A DNA stretch of 64,000 nucleotides from Sphagnum magellanicum. Its lineage: Eukaryota > Streptophyta > Sphagnopsida > Sphagnales > Sphagnaceae. Location of the stretch: NCBI GenBank assembly GCA_021904315.1, contig CM038926.1, positions 2,078,718 through 2,142,717 of the forward strand, in the 5' to 3' direction. How positions within the stretch are numbered: the stretch's first letter is position 1; each line of letters begins with the position of its first letter. The translations under genes and the position numbers were made by a program. Shown piece after piece: positions 11,579-22,489 of the stretch. Under the pieces are notes generated by a model that saw only the letters and a program-made list of their open reading frames with translations, made no database searches and had not been told where the DNA came from.

Positions 11579-11760
11579 CCAATGGCCACCAAGCTTGGAA
11601 CCTTCCAATGGCCACCAAGCTTGGAACCTTCCAATGGCCACCAAGCTTGGAACATTCCAATGGCCACCAAGCATGGAACATTCCATTGGCCACCAAGCAT
11701 GGAACATTCCAATGGCCACCAAGCTTGGAACATTCCATTGGCCACCAAGCTTTGGATCCA
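11579..11760. repeat. 26-bp minisatellite in element A
   Basis: About seven copies of a 26-bp unit beginning AATGGCCACCAAGCTTGGAA, with starts at 11,581, 11,607, 11,633 and so on. Because 26 is not a multiple of three, it gives long repetitive frames on both strands, none of which looks like a real gene. It lies upstream of the ORF in the sense direction. Confidence 0.95.
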
Positions 11761-11975
11761 CCTTCACCTCCCTTCTCCTTCTCTTTAAAAGGCGGATTCG
11801 GATGATTGGGAGCTTGCTTCACCTCGGGGATAATTTTCATGTAATCTTGAACACTTGTTTCACAAGCTTCTTGAAGAGGAAAATAATTTTTAGTGTTGGT
11901 AGAGGGAAGAAAGAAGAAAAGCAGAATAAAAATCTAGTGATAGTGTTGGAAGGTTGGAACTCTAAAGAAATCTCA

Positions 11976-12545
11976 AAAACCCTCTCGGGTTTCATAGCAT
12001 AACTTTTTACTAGTTTAGCTGCAGATCTTGAAATTTGGTAGCAAGTTGCGCCTTGTTGTTAGCTTTCTAGAAAGCTATGGCAAGCCAGATTTAAACAATC
12101 TATGTGTGAGAAACAACATTTTAAGTGACTAGTGGTTTGCACCAAGGATTAATCATCACCTTTGTAAAACCCTCTTGGGTTTGGTAGTATAATTCCTTAT
12201 TGTCATAGCTATAGATCTTAAGATTTGGTAGGTTGGTGCACCTTGTTGTTAGCTTTCTAGAGAGCTATCACAAGCCAGATTTGAACAATCTATGTGTGAG
12301 AAACAACATTTTAAATGACTAGTGGTCTGCAGCAAGGTTTAATCATCACCTTTGTAAAACCCTCTCGGGTTTGGTGGTATAACTCCTTAGTGTCATAGCT
12401 GCAGATCATAAGATTTGGTAGGTTGGTGCGCCTTATTGTTAGCTTTCTAAAAAGCTATGGCAAGCCAGATTTGAACAATCTATGTGTAAGAAACAACATT
12501 TTAAGTGATTAGTGGTCTGCAGCAAGGTTGGACATGGTGTTAAGT
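11976..12545. repeat. Three-copy 190-bp tandem repeat in element A
   Basis: AAAACCCTC[TC][CT]GGGTTT recurs at 11,976, 12,166 and 12,356, each followed by the same 190-bp unit (TTTGGTAG, GCGCCTTGTTGTTAGC, CAAGCCAGATTT, ATCTATGTGTGAGAAAC, GACTAGTGGTTTGCA). Element B has the same unit three times. C and D have an unrelated-looking 199-bp unit twice in the same relative place. Confidence 0.92.
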
Positions 12546-12803
12546 CCTTAAACATTGGTTTGGATGAATAACAATTTGGCATAAAGTCCTAGAACGTGTA
12601 GTGTGTGAGCTTGAAAAAATATATCTATCAGTTTTAATCATAAATTATGCATAGGAGGTAGGTTACTTGATTTCAACTACAAACGCAACCTAACATTTAG
12701 AATTGCACTAGCATTCTTTCCTTCGTCAGTAGCATTTGTGCTTGCAAGCATAATCACCTTGTAGAACCAGGAGTAGAGGGACGGAAAGTCACCTCACACC
12801 ATT

Positions 12804-13580
12804 GACCATAGTTATAGATCAGGGAGTACATTTCATCAATGACATAATAAAATATATGACATAATAACTTATGTTAAAGCATGTTAATTTTATTACATAT
12901 TGCCACAAGAAAATGGACAAGCAGAGTCTACTAACAAAGTCATGGGTAAACTATTAACCAAATTAGTTAATGAAAAAAGAACATATTGGTATGAACATTA
13001 TTTATATAAAAAAAATTCATATAGGACTATTTACAAGGTGGCAATAGGTTATACACCCTACTAGTTAGTCTATGGTTTGCATCTTCTAATGCCAACATAA
13101 TATGTTTTGTTAACTATTAATGGGAACCATAGAGATGCAGAACCAACCAGAGTGCTAGCAACTAAAATTACATAATTGGAAAAATTACATGAGAATATAT
13201 TAGAAGCTCAGAACAATGTGGGAACCAACTCATGGAGTAGATTTTTATGGAGTCAATAGAAAAATATTGAGAAGAAGTTCCAATTTGGAGATTATGTCTT
13301 ATGGTTTCCCACAGGAGAAGAAACATGTATGGGCAAATTTTTAAAAAATATAGTTTGGTCCATTCAAGGTACAATATTGCTTACCCAATAATAATGTTTT
13401 TTTTGTTTCTGTTAACAATTTTGAACAATATTGGTCAATGTTAATAAGTTGAAACCATACACATATGTGGATCAGACATTGAAAGGGATTCATAATTTAG
13501 AAGATCAAAAGTCTTTACAATCCATAAATAAAAACCATATGGAAGAAACAAGTGATGAAGATTCCGAAGATTAAAAAGAA
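12804..13580 (+). pseudogene. Ty3/gypsy element 1: integrase C-terminal half and pol end
   Basis: The segment continues directly from the target site of element A: LTIVIDQGVHF supplies the second catalytic Asp, and QENGQAESTNKVMGK (12,901-12,945) supplies the Glu of the D,D(35)E triad. Then come VAIGYTP (the usual YG.HP region follows), FQFGDYVLWFPTGEE (13,278-13,322) and LVNVNKLKPYTYVD (13,436-13,475). An acidic tail ETSDEDSED closes the pol. Stops and one or more frameshifts are present. Confidence 0.85.
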
Positions 13581-14395
13581 CCAAGGACCATTGGGACTGA
13601 TCAAATAGTAGTATCAGAAAAAACCCTAGTAAATTTAATAAGCTAGCAGGTTGTGAACAAATACCCAGACCATGGTTATACAATTTCAAAATTATTAAAT
13701 TATGGGGTAAATAAGTCATTGACGTCAAAACAAGATTTTGCTAATCTAATGACTCAACATAAGCCAAAGGGAATCTATAGTGTAGACTATACTAGGTCAC
13801 TAAATTTAGGAATGTCATTAGAATTACTTAGTGCCACGTCCACAAAATTCTTTGGTTACTAGGTGTTAACTATAACCCATGTTGATGTAAGTATGAATTT
13901 AAGTAGGAGGTGACAAATGTTAAATAATCCGAAAAAAGTACAAATCATTAAAATGTTGGCCCTAAAATGAAAAGTGAAACGTCACTTCACGAAACGAGGT
14001 GATAATGTTTCAAAAGGCAACAAACACAAGAACAACTATTTGTTTTCATTTTTTACAAGCAAGTTTCAATCTTTTTTATTTCAAAAATGAATGTTGAAAT
14101 AAAGTCTTGTGGAAAAATTACATAGATAATATAGAGAAAAGTTGCAAACGTTGAAAGAGGAGGAAAAGATATTGAGAGAGTAGTAGAAATTTGCAAACAT
14201 TTTGCCTCTAAAATGTAGGTCTCTAGAAAGAGGTCTGCCTTTTCCTTCTCCAATTTATTATTCCTTTTCTTCTCAAAAATCCTCTCTAATATCCAAGTTT
14301 GAAAGAGCTTTTGAAGCAATAAAAAAATGAGAAAGATTTTAAGGAAACATTGAGGAGATATAACTTTAGGAAGCCCAGAAGATAGGCGGGTCCTA
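13581..14395 (+). other. Possible 3' end of gypsy element 1 (purine tract and LTR start)
   Basis: At about 13,897-13,910 the sequence AAGTAGGAGG is followed by TGACAAATGTTAAATAA. This resembles a polypurine tract followed by an LTR beginning TG. The following 450 bases are AT-rich and non-coding. I could not find the matching 5' LTR or the LTR end, so this is a weak call based on position after integrase. Confidence 0.3.
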
Positions 14396-14559
14396 GTGAG
14401 CAAGTCGGTTCCATTTCTATTTCAGATTCTAAGGAAAACCGATAGAAGGACGATTTACAACATAACAGTAATCACCATTACATCAAGAGGAGTATATTTA
14501 AGAGAAAAATCCAAAGAAAGTTCATATTCCCAAATAAGAAGCACACAAAAAGAACAAGT

Positions 14560-17400
14560 CGGTAAGCAATGGTTGGAAATCTACTTGGGAAGAAAGTGTG
14601 TATTCATCAAGATGATGAGGATAAGTATGTTTTTATTCCAACATAATAGAGTTGTAATAGCAATCTGAAGAAAATTTTGCTTTGGATAAGCTCTGGAAAG
14701 GAAGAAAAAGCTTGGGCAAATAGAGCTAGATTACTATGCTTGTTTAAGATTGAGTGGAAAACACTTCACCACAACATTCTGGTTGAATTTATGAACAATT
14801 GGAAGTTGGATCATGAACATAACAAAATCAATGTTATGTTGGGGGATGAGGAGAGAGTAATAAATAAACATGTTTTGACAAAAGTTTCTAAAATCTACCA
14901 TACAAGAGTAACAGAAATAGACCAAGTAGAAATGTATGATGTTAGAGTAGCATTGGCAGATATAAAAGATAGAGTCCTTGACATTTATAACACCAATGAA
15001 AGGTGGGTTGTGAAAAAGATGAGGTCAAAGTATGCTAATAGGAATTTTGCCATTTTGCCAATTATTTACTAAAAGGATAAGGTGAAATATTTTAATAATA
15101 AGTCTATTATGATGATCTTTAGAGTAGATCATGGAGAGTCTATTAATTGGGCTGCAATCATGTATTTTCAATTGGTGAAAATTTTGATCAGATGGGAAAA
15201 ATCCTAAAAAAATATGATTAAAGGAACAACAAAAGAAAAACCAAAAAAGGATGTATGCCATTTTGCCATAGTCCTAAAAGTTATGTTTCATAAGTGGTTT
15301 CCATTAGAAGGAACACAATCACGAGAGAAGAAGAAACATACAAAACAACCTCAAAAGGATAGAAAAGGAAGAGAGACAGTTTGAGGGAAAGGTTCATTAA
15401 GAACAAAAGACCTTTGAACCTTACACACATCTTTCCTAAAAAGGATAAACAACCAAAGAGTGGGACAACTAGAAGAGTAGTTTTGATGTCTTAGTCTAAT
15501 GACAACGAGGAGAAAAAGACTTTGCAGAAGAGGCAAAAAAGACAAGAGGATATTGTAATGAAATGAGAGGCAGTAGTGATCCTCAACAAGCAGTAGAATT
15601 AATGACGAAGTAATAACAACAGAATCATAGACAAAAGGAAAAATCCATATCTCCTAAATTTGATCCAAAATTACCCATTTATCCCAAGTAAAAGTAAAGG
15701 TCAGAAGGGCATGAACATTAGAGATGGCCCAAGAAAAAGCCAGAGTCTCAAGCTTAACAATCAATAAAGGAGGAGATACATGATTTTGACCAAGGTCCAC
15801 CATAAGTACAACAATTTGTTCCATCACCACATAATAATGAAGGTATGTTGCCTTCAAAACCAAGTTCTACAACATGCATGAATGTATTTGGAGAAGTCTG
15901 GACTGCACACAAAAATCTAGGTTCATCAAATACAAGTTCTTGGGGTTAGACTCCTAGGTTTCATACTTGGTTTGTGCAAGGGATGGAATCAAAATTGGAT
16001 GAACACATAAGAGATGTTATTTTGTTTCAACATGCAATAGAATATAATGTACAAATGACAAATATTTTTCTTAGACTTTTTGATTCGGAAATCAAGAACA
16101 AGCACATTATAGAGGAAAAGGATAGATATGTTCAAAAATTGCAAGGAGCTTTGGAGGAGCAAAAGTTCAAAGCATAGTTGTAGGATAGGAACCGTGAGAA
16201 TAATCAAGTATTGGCAAAACTCCAGGCATCCAAACAAAAGATCAATAACATGGAGAAGCAGAACAAGGATTTGGAGAACATCAAAATAGACAAGGATTCC
16301 TTGCAGTAACTTTAAAGGAGACATATGCCAATTACTGGGGTTTAAAAGTAGAAAATGATACTCTAAGTATAGAGCATAACAAACTTCATAAAGACTACAA
16401 GAACATGGAGGAAACTCTCTTGAAGCAACAGAAGGAGGTGGAGGAGCTCAAAGTGGACAATGCTAATGGAGATCAAATTAAGAATGAAATACAAAGGCAA
16501 GCTGACAAGCGGCATGCGCAAATGGACAAAAATTTGCAAAAGTAGATGATGTTTAATGAAAAGTTAAAAACACTTATAGGGGAGATTCAAAAGAAAAAAC
16601 CCTTCAATTATGATATTGTCTTTGGAGAAAATAGTGAATTATGGAAGCATAATACTTTGTTTTAGGTAAAGTTCAAGGCACTATCAATGGAGGAAAAAGA
16701 TGCAAACTTATGGTGGGACGTAGTCTAGGACATTGTTCAAAAGGATATTGGGAAGGTTTGCATAAAATATGAAAGGAATGAAAGGTTGTACAGACATAAG
16801 ATTTATTAGATGGAAAAAGTTATGCCATTATTTGAGTATGAGGCTTTCATTATATCTCTAGAATCAAAGATTTAAAATGAAGAAAAAAAGAGAGGGGATA
16901 CGAATGGGGCAAGACCATCAGATACAAGAGTAGCAAAGGAACTAGGAAACCTCTTAGGAGGAAAGGATGAGTGGGAGGTTGTTGTACAAACTTTAAAATA
17001 AAAAGAATCTATTATACATGAAGTTAGTTTTCAAGACTATGCATGTGTAGCCACTGAAATAGGGGAGTAGATACAACCTAAGGAACATATAATTCAGAAG
17101 GATCAATAGGGTCAGATTGAGTTTGTGTTAGAGCTATAACAATAGGATCAAATTCAAATTACATCAAATTTGTAGTTAAATCCAAATGTTTCAAATTATA
17201 TTAGAGCTTCAACAACAGGGTCAAAATCAGATCACATCAGTTTTACAATTATAACAATAATTAGAAGTGACAATAGAGTTGTAGTCACAAGAGCATAAAA
17301 CAACATATCAACAAACAACTATATAGTTGTCAACATAAGCATAAAAAAATTATAGTCTTCAACAGACCCCTTGTCACTAATAGGTAGTTGTGGGCATCTT
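14560..17400 (+). pseudogene. Decayed coiled-coil, Gln-rich ORF of probable retroelement origin
   Basis: One long, stop-riddled + reading path. The start holds ANRARLLCLFKIEWKTLHH, FMNNWKLDHEHNKINVMLG and INWAAIMYFQLVKILIRWEK. A Lys-rich middle follows, then a long heptad-like coiled coil (15,990-16,800; QKINNMEKQNKDLENIKID and similar). A Gln-rich tail (17,060-17,370) ends it. The layout of a globular head, coiled coil and Q-rich tail looks like a single protein of over 800 residues. It sits between gypsy element 1 and the LTR pile, so it may be an extra ORF of a gypsy family, but I cannot prove which. Most stops are TAG/TAA where Gln or Arg is expected. Confidence 0.5.
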
Positions 17401-17762
17401 GTCTATAGGCTTGACATGACAATGCATCAAAAACTGTAATCCACCCACAACATTGGATTACAAGCAACATATTTGCCTTTATTCTAACTAATTATCAATT
17501 AGCTTGTCATGATTAATAAAGTTATTACACAAGACCCATTCATAGATATGCGATCGATAATCAAGATAACAGTTTTATTTGACTAATCTAGCACACACAT
17601 CAGATTCTAAGAAGGTAGTAAACATGATTAGGTGTTTATAGGTTAGGTAAGGAATTAGTCTACTTTAGTTAGCACCAGGCCTAATTTGTAAGGAACCCAT
17701 AATTGACTATACCATGCACATAATAACTTAAACACTAGAAAGAAAATGAATTAAAAGTTGTT

Positions 17763-18617
17763 TGACACACCCCCAAACTCCTTAATGGATTCAAATGTGA
17801 GTCCAAACTGAAAACAAAGGAAGAGTAAAAAGTCGAGGCACGCTCCCTGGTTCTCAGCACTTTGAGGGGTAGAGGGGCGTGCTGGAGCTCTGGGATGGGA
17901 CTAGGAAGAGTGACAAACATCAACTACTCACATGGACATGCACAAAACCAACACAAGGTGGTTAGTGCATAGTTGGAGTACTTTTGGTGCTAGGACAAGT
18001 CATGGGCAACTCGGACTCACAAGACTCATAACGGCTCAAACTTGGGGGAAGCCACCACCTTCCCCCTTATAATATACTATGTGCCTCTTCACGAGGCCCA
18101 CATCCAAATGGTTTTTTTGTCCCGGGACTCCCGCGGTTTTGGGACACCATAACTTTGTGTGAAGACCTCCGATTGAGATGAGGTCTACAACAAAGTTGTA
18201 GCCTTCGTTGAGAGCTTTTCAAAGGTATGTTGCACACCACCTACACATAAGGAAATTGGGTTGATTCCCGACTTTTAGTGGTCGAGAGTCAAACTACCAA
18301 TTTGACTCCCGACCCATCTTTTGGCCATAACTTGTGTTTCAAATGTCCAAATGGGTGATACGAACCCATTCTAGACATCTACGTTTCAATAGCTTTCTAA
18401 TGGTATAAAACAATTGTCAAGCCATTGGGTTTTGACCCTTGCAATTGCTCTCTGAACATTTGAGAGTCCACTAGGACTCTAACTCCCAAAGTGTAAGTTC
18501 CTTAGGGAGTGTGAGGGTTCATTCCCTCACACTTTCCTTCACTTTCGGGCTTCCCTCTTACTTCGCAACCTTGCAAGCCCTTGTCTTGGTCACGAGCCCA
18601 AGGCTAGGGTTATGACA
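17763..18617 (-). mobile_element. Solo LTR, TGTCGCAACC family (minus)
   Basis: On the + strand it starts TGACACACCCCCAAAC and ends GCTAGGGTTATGACA. On the minus strand it therefore runs TGTCATAACCC...GTGTCA, the ends of this LTR family. Internal family landmarks are CACGCCCCTCTACCCC, GAAGCCACCACCTTCCCCC and GACTTTTAGTGG. No clear target duplication. Confidence 0.8.
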
Positions 18618-18837
18618 CGTCGCAAATCAAGTTGGTGCATTGCAAACATTCACATTTATAGAATAATGGAGGTTAAAAACATGGTATACCTTGCTCATTA
18701 GTGTCTTAATTATAGTAATGGTCACCCCAACACATACCCAACACGTCTTGTCTAATGAATTTCCATATTTCACAGTCTTCTCATATGGCGGGATCAAATC
18801 TAGTGGTGAGAATGCAAGTGCAATAAATCACACTTCA
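18618..18837. other. 220-bp spacer between LTRs
   Basis: Sequence between two LTR insertions with no recognisable coding or repeat content. It is presumably the older DNA into which the LTRs jumped. Confidence 0.5.
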
Positions 18838-19595
18838 TGTCACAACCCTATTTTGAGAGAGTGTAAAGATGAAACTCACACTCCCGAAATGGGGACTTGG
18901 GGTGTTCTTTATATCATTAAAAAACTATCAAAATGTAGATGTTGAAAATGGGGCTTGCATGGGCCATTTGGACATTTGCAACACACGTTATGGCAAAAAA
19001 AAGGGTTGGGAGTCAAACTGGCAGTTTGACTTTCACCATTAAAAGTCGGGAATCAACCTGACCTCGATGCGTGTAGGTGGAATGCAATACACTGTTGAAA
19101 AGCTCTCAAGGAGAGCTATAAGTTTGCTTTAGAGTTCATCCTAATTGGAGGTTTGAGCAAAGAATTATGACCTTACAAAGTCCCGAGAGTCCAAATCGGG
19201 ACAATTTCGAGACTCCTCCTCGGGAGTCCCGGGACAAAAAGCCATTCGGATGTAGGTGCCACAGAGAAATGTAAAGAATATTATATGGGGGAAGGTGGTG
19301 GCTTCCCCCGAGTCTGGGCCGTGGTGAGTCTTGTGAATCTAGAGTTGCACGTGGCTTATCCTAACATTAAAGGTGTTTTAGAAAGTGATATAACCAACTT
19401 GTTGGTTGGTTTGATGAAGGTTCGAGTAAGTAATTAAAGCTTGTCACTCTTCATGGTCCCAACTCGGAGCTTTAGCATGCCCCTCTACCCCTTTTAATGC
19501 TAAAAGTTGGGAGCATGTCCTGAATTTCTCACAATTCCGTTGTTTGAGTAACTTAGACCCATCTTGGGTCTAACTAGGAACTTGGGAGTGCGTCA
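18838..19595 (+). mobile_element. Solo LTR with perfect 5-bp duplication CTTCA
   Basis: It starts TGTCACAACCCTATTTTGAG and ends TTGGGAGTGCGTCA, 758 bp. CTTCA is found immediately before (18833-18837) and after (19596-19600), so it is a complete solo LTR left by recombination between the two LTRs of an inserted element. Confidence 0.92.
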
Positions 19596-19747
19596 CTTCA
19601 ATAATTCACCAAAACACCTTGGCAACCCATGTGAATGGTGACACCTAACTATGGTTGGATTTGGGTTGAAAATCCCTAATTTGTAGGTGCAATGAGGAGT
19701 TGCACATTCCAAATTTCAACTCCCCACTACCACCTTAAAGGTGCGAA

Positions 19748-20656
19748 TGTCGCAACCCTAGCCCTAGGCTCGTGACCAAAGCAAGGGCTTGCGAGGGTGC
19801 GAGTCAAGAATGAGCTCGGGAATCACATTTCATGTTCCCGAGAGTGCAAAAGAGTGTGAGGGAATGAACCCTCCCAAATGAACTCCCATTTTGGGAATTG
19901 GAGTCGCAATGGACTTTCAAATTTTTAGAAGGTGATTACAGGGGTCAACACTCATTGGATTGAAGAATTTTTTACATCACTGGAAAGCTTTTGGAATGTA
20001 GATGTTTAAAATGGGCTCACATGACCCATTTGGACACCTGAACACAAGTTATGGCCAAAAGAAAGGCCAAGAGTCAAATTGGCAACTTGACTCCCAACCA
20101 CTAAAAGTCTAGAATCACCCCGATTTCCTTGTGTGCAGATAATGTGCTATAGACCATTAGAGAGCTTTTGACGAGGGCTATAACTTTGTTTCAGACCTCA
20201 TATCAATCAAAGGTTTGCACACAAAGTTATGGGGCCCCAAAGTCGCGGGAGTCCCAACTTTGAGAATTTCAGGACTCCCATTTGGGAGTCTCGGGACAAA
20301 AATGTCATTTGGATGTGGGCCTCATGGAGAGGCACAAAGTATACTATAAGGGGGAAGGTGGTGGCTTCCCCCAAGTCTAGGTCGTGGTGAGTCTTGTAAG
20401 TCCGAGTTTGCTCATGGCTCATCCTAACACCAAAAGTGTTCCAACTATGCACTAACCAACTTGTTGTTTAATTTGCGCAAGTCCATGTGAGTGATTGAAG
20501 TTCTTGTCATTCTTCCTAGTCCCATCTCGGAACTCCAACACGCCCCTCTACCCCGGAAATGCTACGAGCTAAGCAACATGCCCCAACTTTCTACTCTTCC
20601 ATTGTTTTCATCTTAGATTCACATTTGAGTCTCTTGAGGAGGTTAGGAGTGTGTCA
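19748..20656 (+). mobile_element. 5' LTR (909 bp) of a truncated gypsy element
   Basis: It starts TGTCGCAACCCTAGCC and ends GGAGTGTGTCA. Unlike the solo copies it is followed by a 2-base spacer and a primer-binding site, then the first codons of gag. The element is cut 93 bp downstream by an inverted LTR. Confidence 0.88.
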
Positions 20657-20658
20657 CA

Positions 20659-20670
20659 TGGTATCAAAGC
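20659..20670 (+). other. Primer-binding site for initiator tRNA-Met
   Basis: TGGTATCAAAGC differs by one base from TGGTATCAGAGC, the complement of the 3' end of plant initiator tRNA-Met. Two bases separate it from the LTR end. It primes minus-strand DNA synthesis. Confidence 0.88.
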
Positions 20671-20699
20671 CCTAGTTGAACTTGATTCACTTCTTGGAG

Positions 20700-20748
20700 A
20701 AATTTGATGACATCGAAGAAGAATCGTAAGCCAATACAAGAGACCATG
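20700..20748 (+). pseudogene. First codons of gag, truncated
   Basis: ATGACATCGAAGAAGAATCG... gives MTSKKNRKPIQETM, matching the start of the gag at 51,914 on the minus strand (MAPKKTRNVVQKTM). The frame is cut immediately after by an LTR in the opposite orientation. Confidence 0.7.
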
Positions 20749-22334
20749 TGACGCACTCCCAACTTCTTTTAGAAATTCAAATGTGAGTCTAAGATGAAAC
20801 AACAGATGTCGTAACCCCACTTTGGGCAAAGTGGGAAAATGCAACTCCCACTCCCAAAAGTGGGAGACTTGGAGTCCTCCGAGACTTTCAAAACTTCAAA
20901 AGAAGATTTGAGGGGTCAAATCTCCTTTCATTAATGAGTTCTTGGTTTCATTGAAAAGGTTTTGAAGTGTAGATGTCCAAAATGGCCTTGCATGAGCCAT
21001 TTGGATATCTTCAGCCCAAGTTATGGGCAAAAGAGGGGCCGGGAGTCAAACTGGCAATTTGACTCCCGACCACTAAAAGTCGGGAATCGACCTTTTCCCG
21101 ATGTCCAATTTTAAAGTGCAACACGGAGTTGGAAAGCTTTCAAGGAGAGCTACAACTTTGGTTTAGACCTTGTTACAATCGGACTCTGCAGTTGGGAGTT
21201 ATGTGCTCCCAAAGTCCCGGGACTCCAACCCGGGACAGTTTCGGGACTCCAACTTGGGAGTCTTGGGAAAAAGTGCCATTTGGATGTAGCCTCGGCAGAG
21301 AGCTGCAGAAAATACTATATGGGGGAAGGTGGTGGCTTCCCGTGAGTCCGGGCCGTGGTGAATTTTGTGTGTCAAAGTGCCCATGGCTTGTCCCAACACC
21401 CAAGGGTGTTCTCGAATGCTAACTAACCCTCTTGTGGTTGGTTTTTGGATGCAGATTCAAGCTTGATAATCTAGTCCCTCTTCCTAGTCTAATCTCGGGA
21501 CTTCTAGCACGCCCCTCTACCCCTTTTTAGTGTTGGAAGTCGGGAACGCCCCTCAAGTCCCAACTTTCCGCAACTCTACATAGTTGGACCTTCAAGTGGG
21601 TTCAACAAGGGACTTGGGAGTGCGTCAACGGAAGAGTAGGAAGTTGGGCACTCTCCTTAATTCGCAACACTTCGGGGATAGAAGGGCGTGCTAGAGCTTC
21701 AAGATGGGACTAGGAAGATTGACAAGCAATTTAATCATTCACACGGACCTGTGCAAACCAAATAACAAGTTGGTTAATGTATAGTTGAAGCACTTTTGGT
21801 GCTAGGACGAGCCACAAGCAAACTTAGACTCACAAGACTCACCATGGCCCGGACTTGGGGGAAGCCACCACCTTCCCCCTTATGGTATACTCTGTGCCTC
21901 TTCACGAAGCCCACATCTAAATGGCATTTTGTCCCGGGATTCGCATTTGGGAGTCTCGAAATTCCCAAAGTCGGGACTCTCGCAACTTTGGGGCCCCATA
22001 ATCTTATGTGCAAACCTTTGATTGAAATGATGTCTAAAACAAAATTATAGCTTTTGTCAAGAACTTTCCAATGGCATGTTGCATGCTACTTGCACACAAC
22101 GAAATCGGGGTGATTCTGGACTTTTAGTGGTTGGGAGTCAAATTATCAAATTGACTCTCGGCCTTTCCTTCGGCCATAACTTGTGTTTTAGATGTCCAAA
22201 TGAGTCATGCGAGCCCATTTCAGACATCGACGTTTCAATAACTTTTTAATGATATAAAGGCCCCTTCAATCCAATGGGTTTTGACCTTTGCAATGGCGTT
22301 TTCAAGATTTGCAAGTCCATTGGGATTCCAACTT
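20749..22334 (-). mobile_element. Inverted LTR, split by a younger LTR and truncated
   Basis: The first 58 bp (20749-20806, TGACGCACTCCC...) and 21628-22334 together make most of one minus-orientation LTR of the family. The gap is the + LTR at 20807-21627. The far end (GGTTGCGACA) is missing because another + LTR starts at 22335. Confidence 0.8.
20807..21627 (+). mobile_element. Solo LTR inserted into another LTR
   Basis: It starts TGTCGTAACCCCACTTTGG and ends TTGGGAGTGCGTCA, 821 bp. It is flanked by ACAGA (20802-20806) and ACGGA (21628-21632), a 5-bp duplication with one change. It interrupts the minus LTR, giving a clear relative age: this copy is younger. Confidence 0.88.
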
Positions 22335-22489
22335 TGTCGCAACCCTAGCCTTGGGCTCACGATCAAGGCAAGGGCTTGTAAGAATGCAGGAAAAAAGGGA
22401 GGCCCGGGAGGCACATCTTGAACTCCTGAGAGTGCAGGAGAGTGCGAAAAAATGAACCCTCACACTCCCAAGTGAGTTCCCACTTGGGG
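22335..22489 (+). mobile_element. Truncated LTR start (155 bp)
   Basis: TGTCGCAACCCTAGCC through ...AGTTCCCACTTGGGG is the first part of a family LTR. It is followed at once by another LTR start. Confidence 0.75.

Larger units (their letters stand above)
10318..12798 (-). mobile_element. Element A: TGTGAG...CTCACA element with LDFLQL ORF (2,481 bp)
   Basis: The + strand insert begins TGTGAGCCATACC and ends GTCACCTCACA. It is flanked by perfect 5-bp duplications CCATT (10313-10317 and 12799-12803). Removing it and one CCATT rejoins the gypsy integrase: KFGCP then LTIVIDQGVHF. Termini of TG...CA with a 5-bp duplication fit a very long solo LTR, and AATAAA-like sites lie downstream of the ORF on the minus strand. 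Read 5' to 3' on the minus strand it holds a triplicated 190-bp repeat, a 26-bp minisatellite, then the conserved ORF. B is the same subfamily; C and D are a diverged subfamily. Confidence 0.85.

Noticed and set aside
11373..12002. Long repetitive frames on both strands over the GGCCACCAAG minisatellite
   Set aside because: A 26-bp repeat free of stops stays open in several frames at once, so these frames are a by-product of the repeat. No start context or homology supports a protein.
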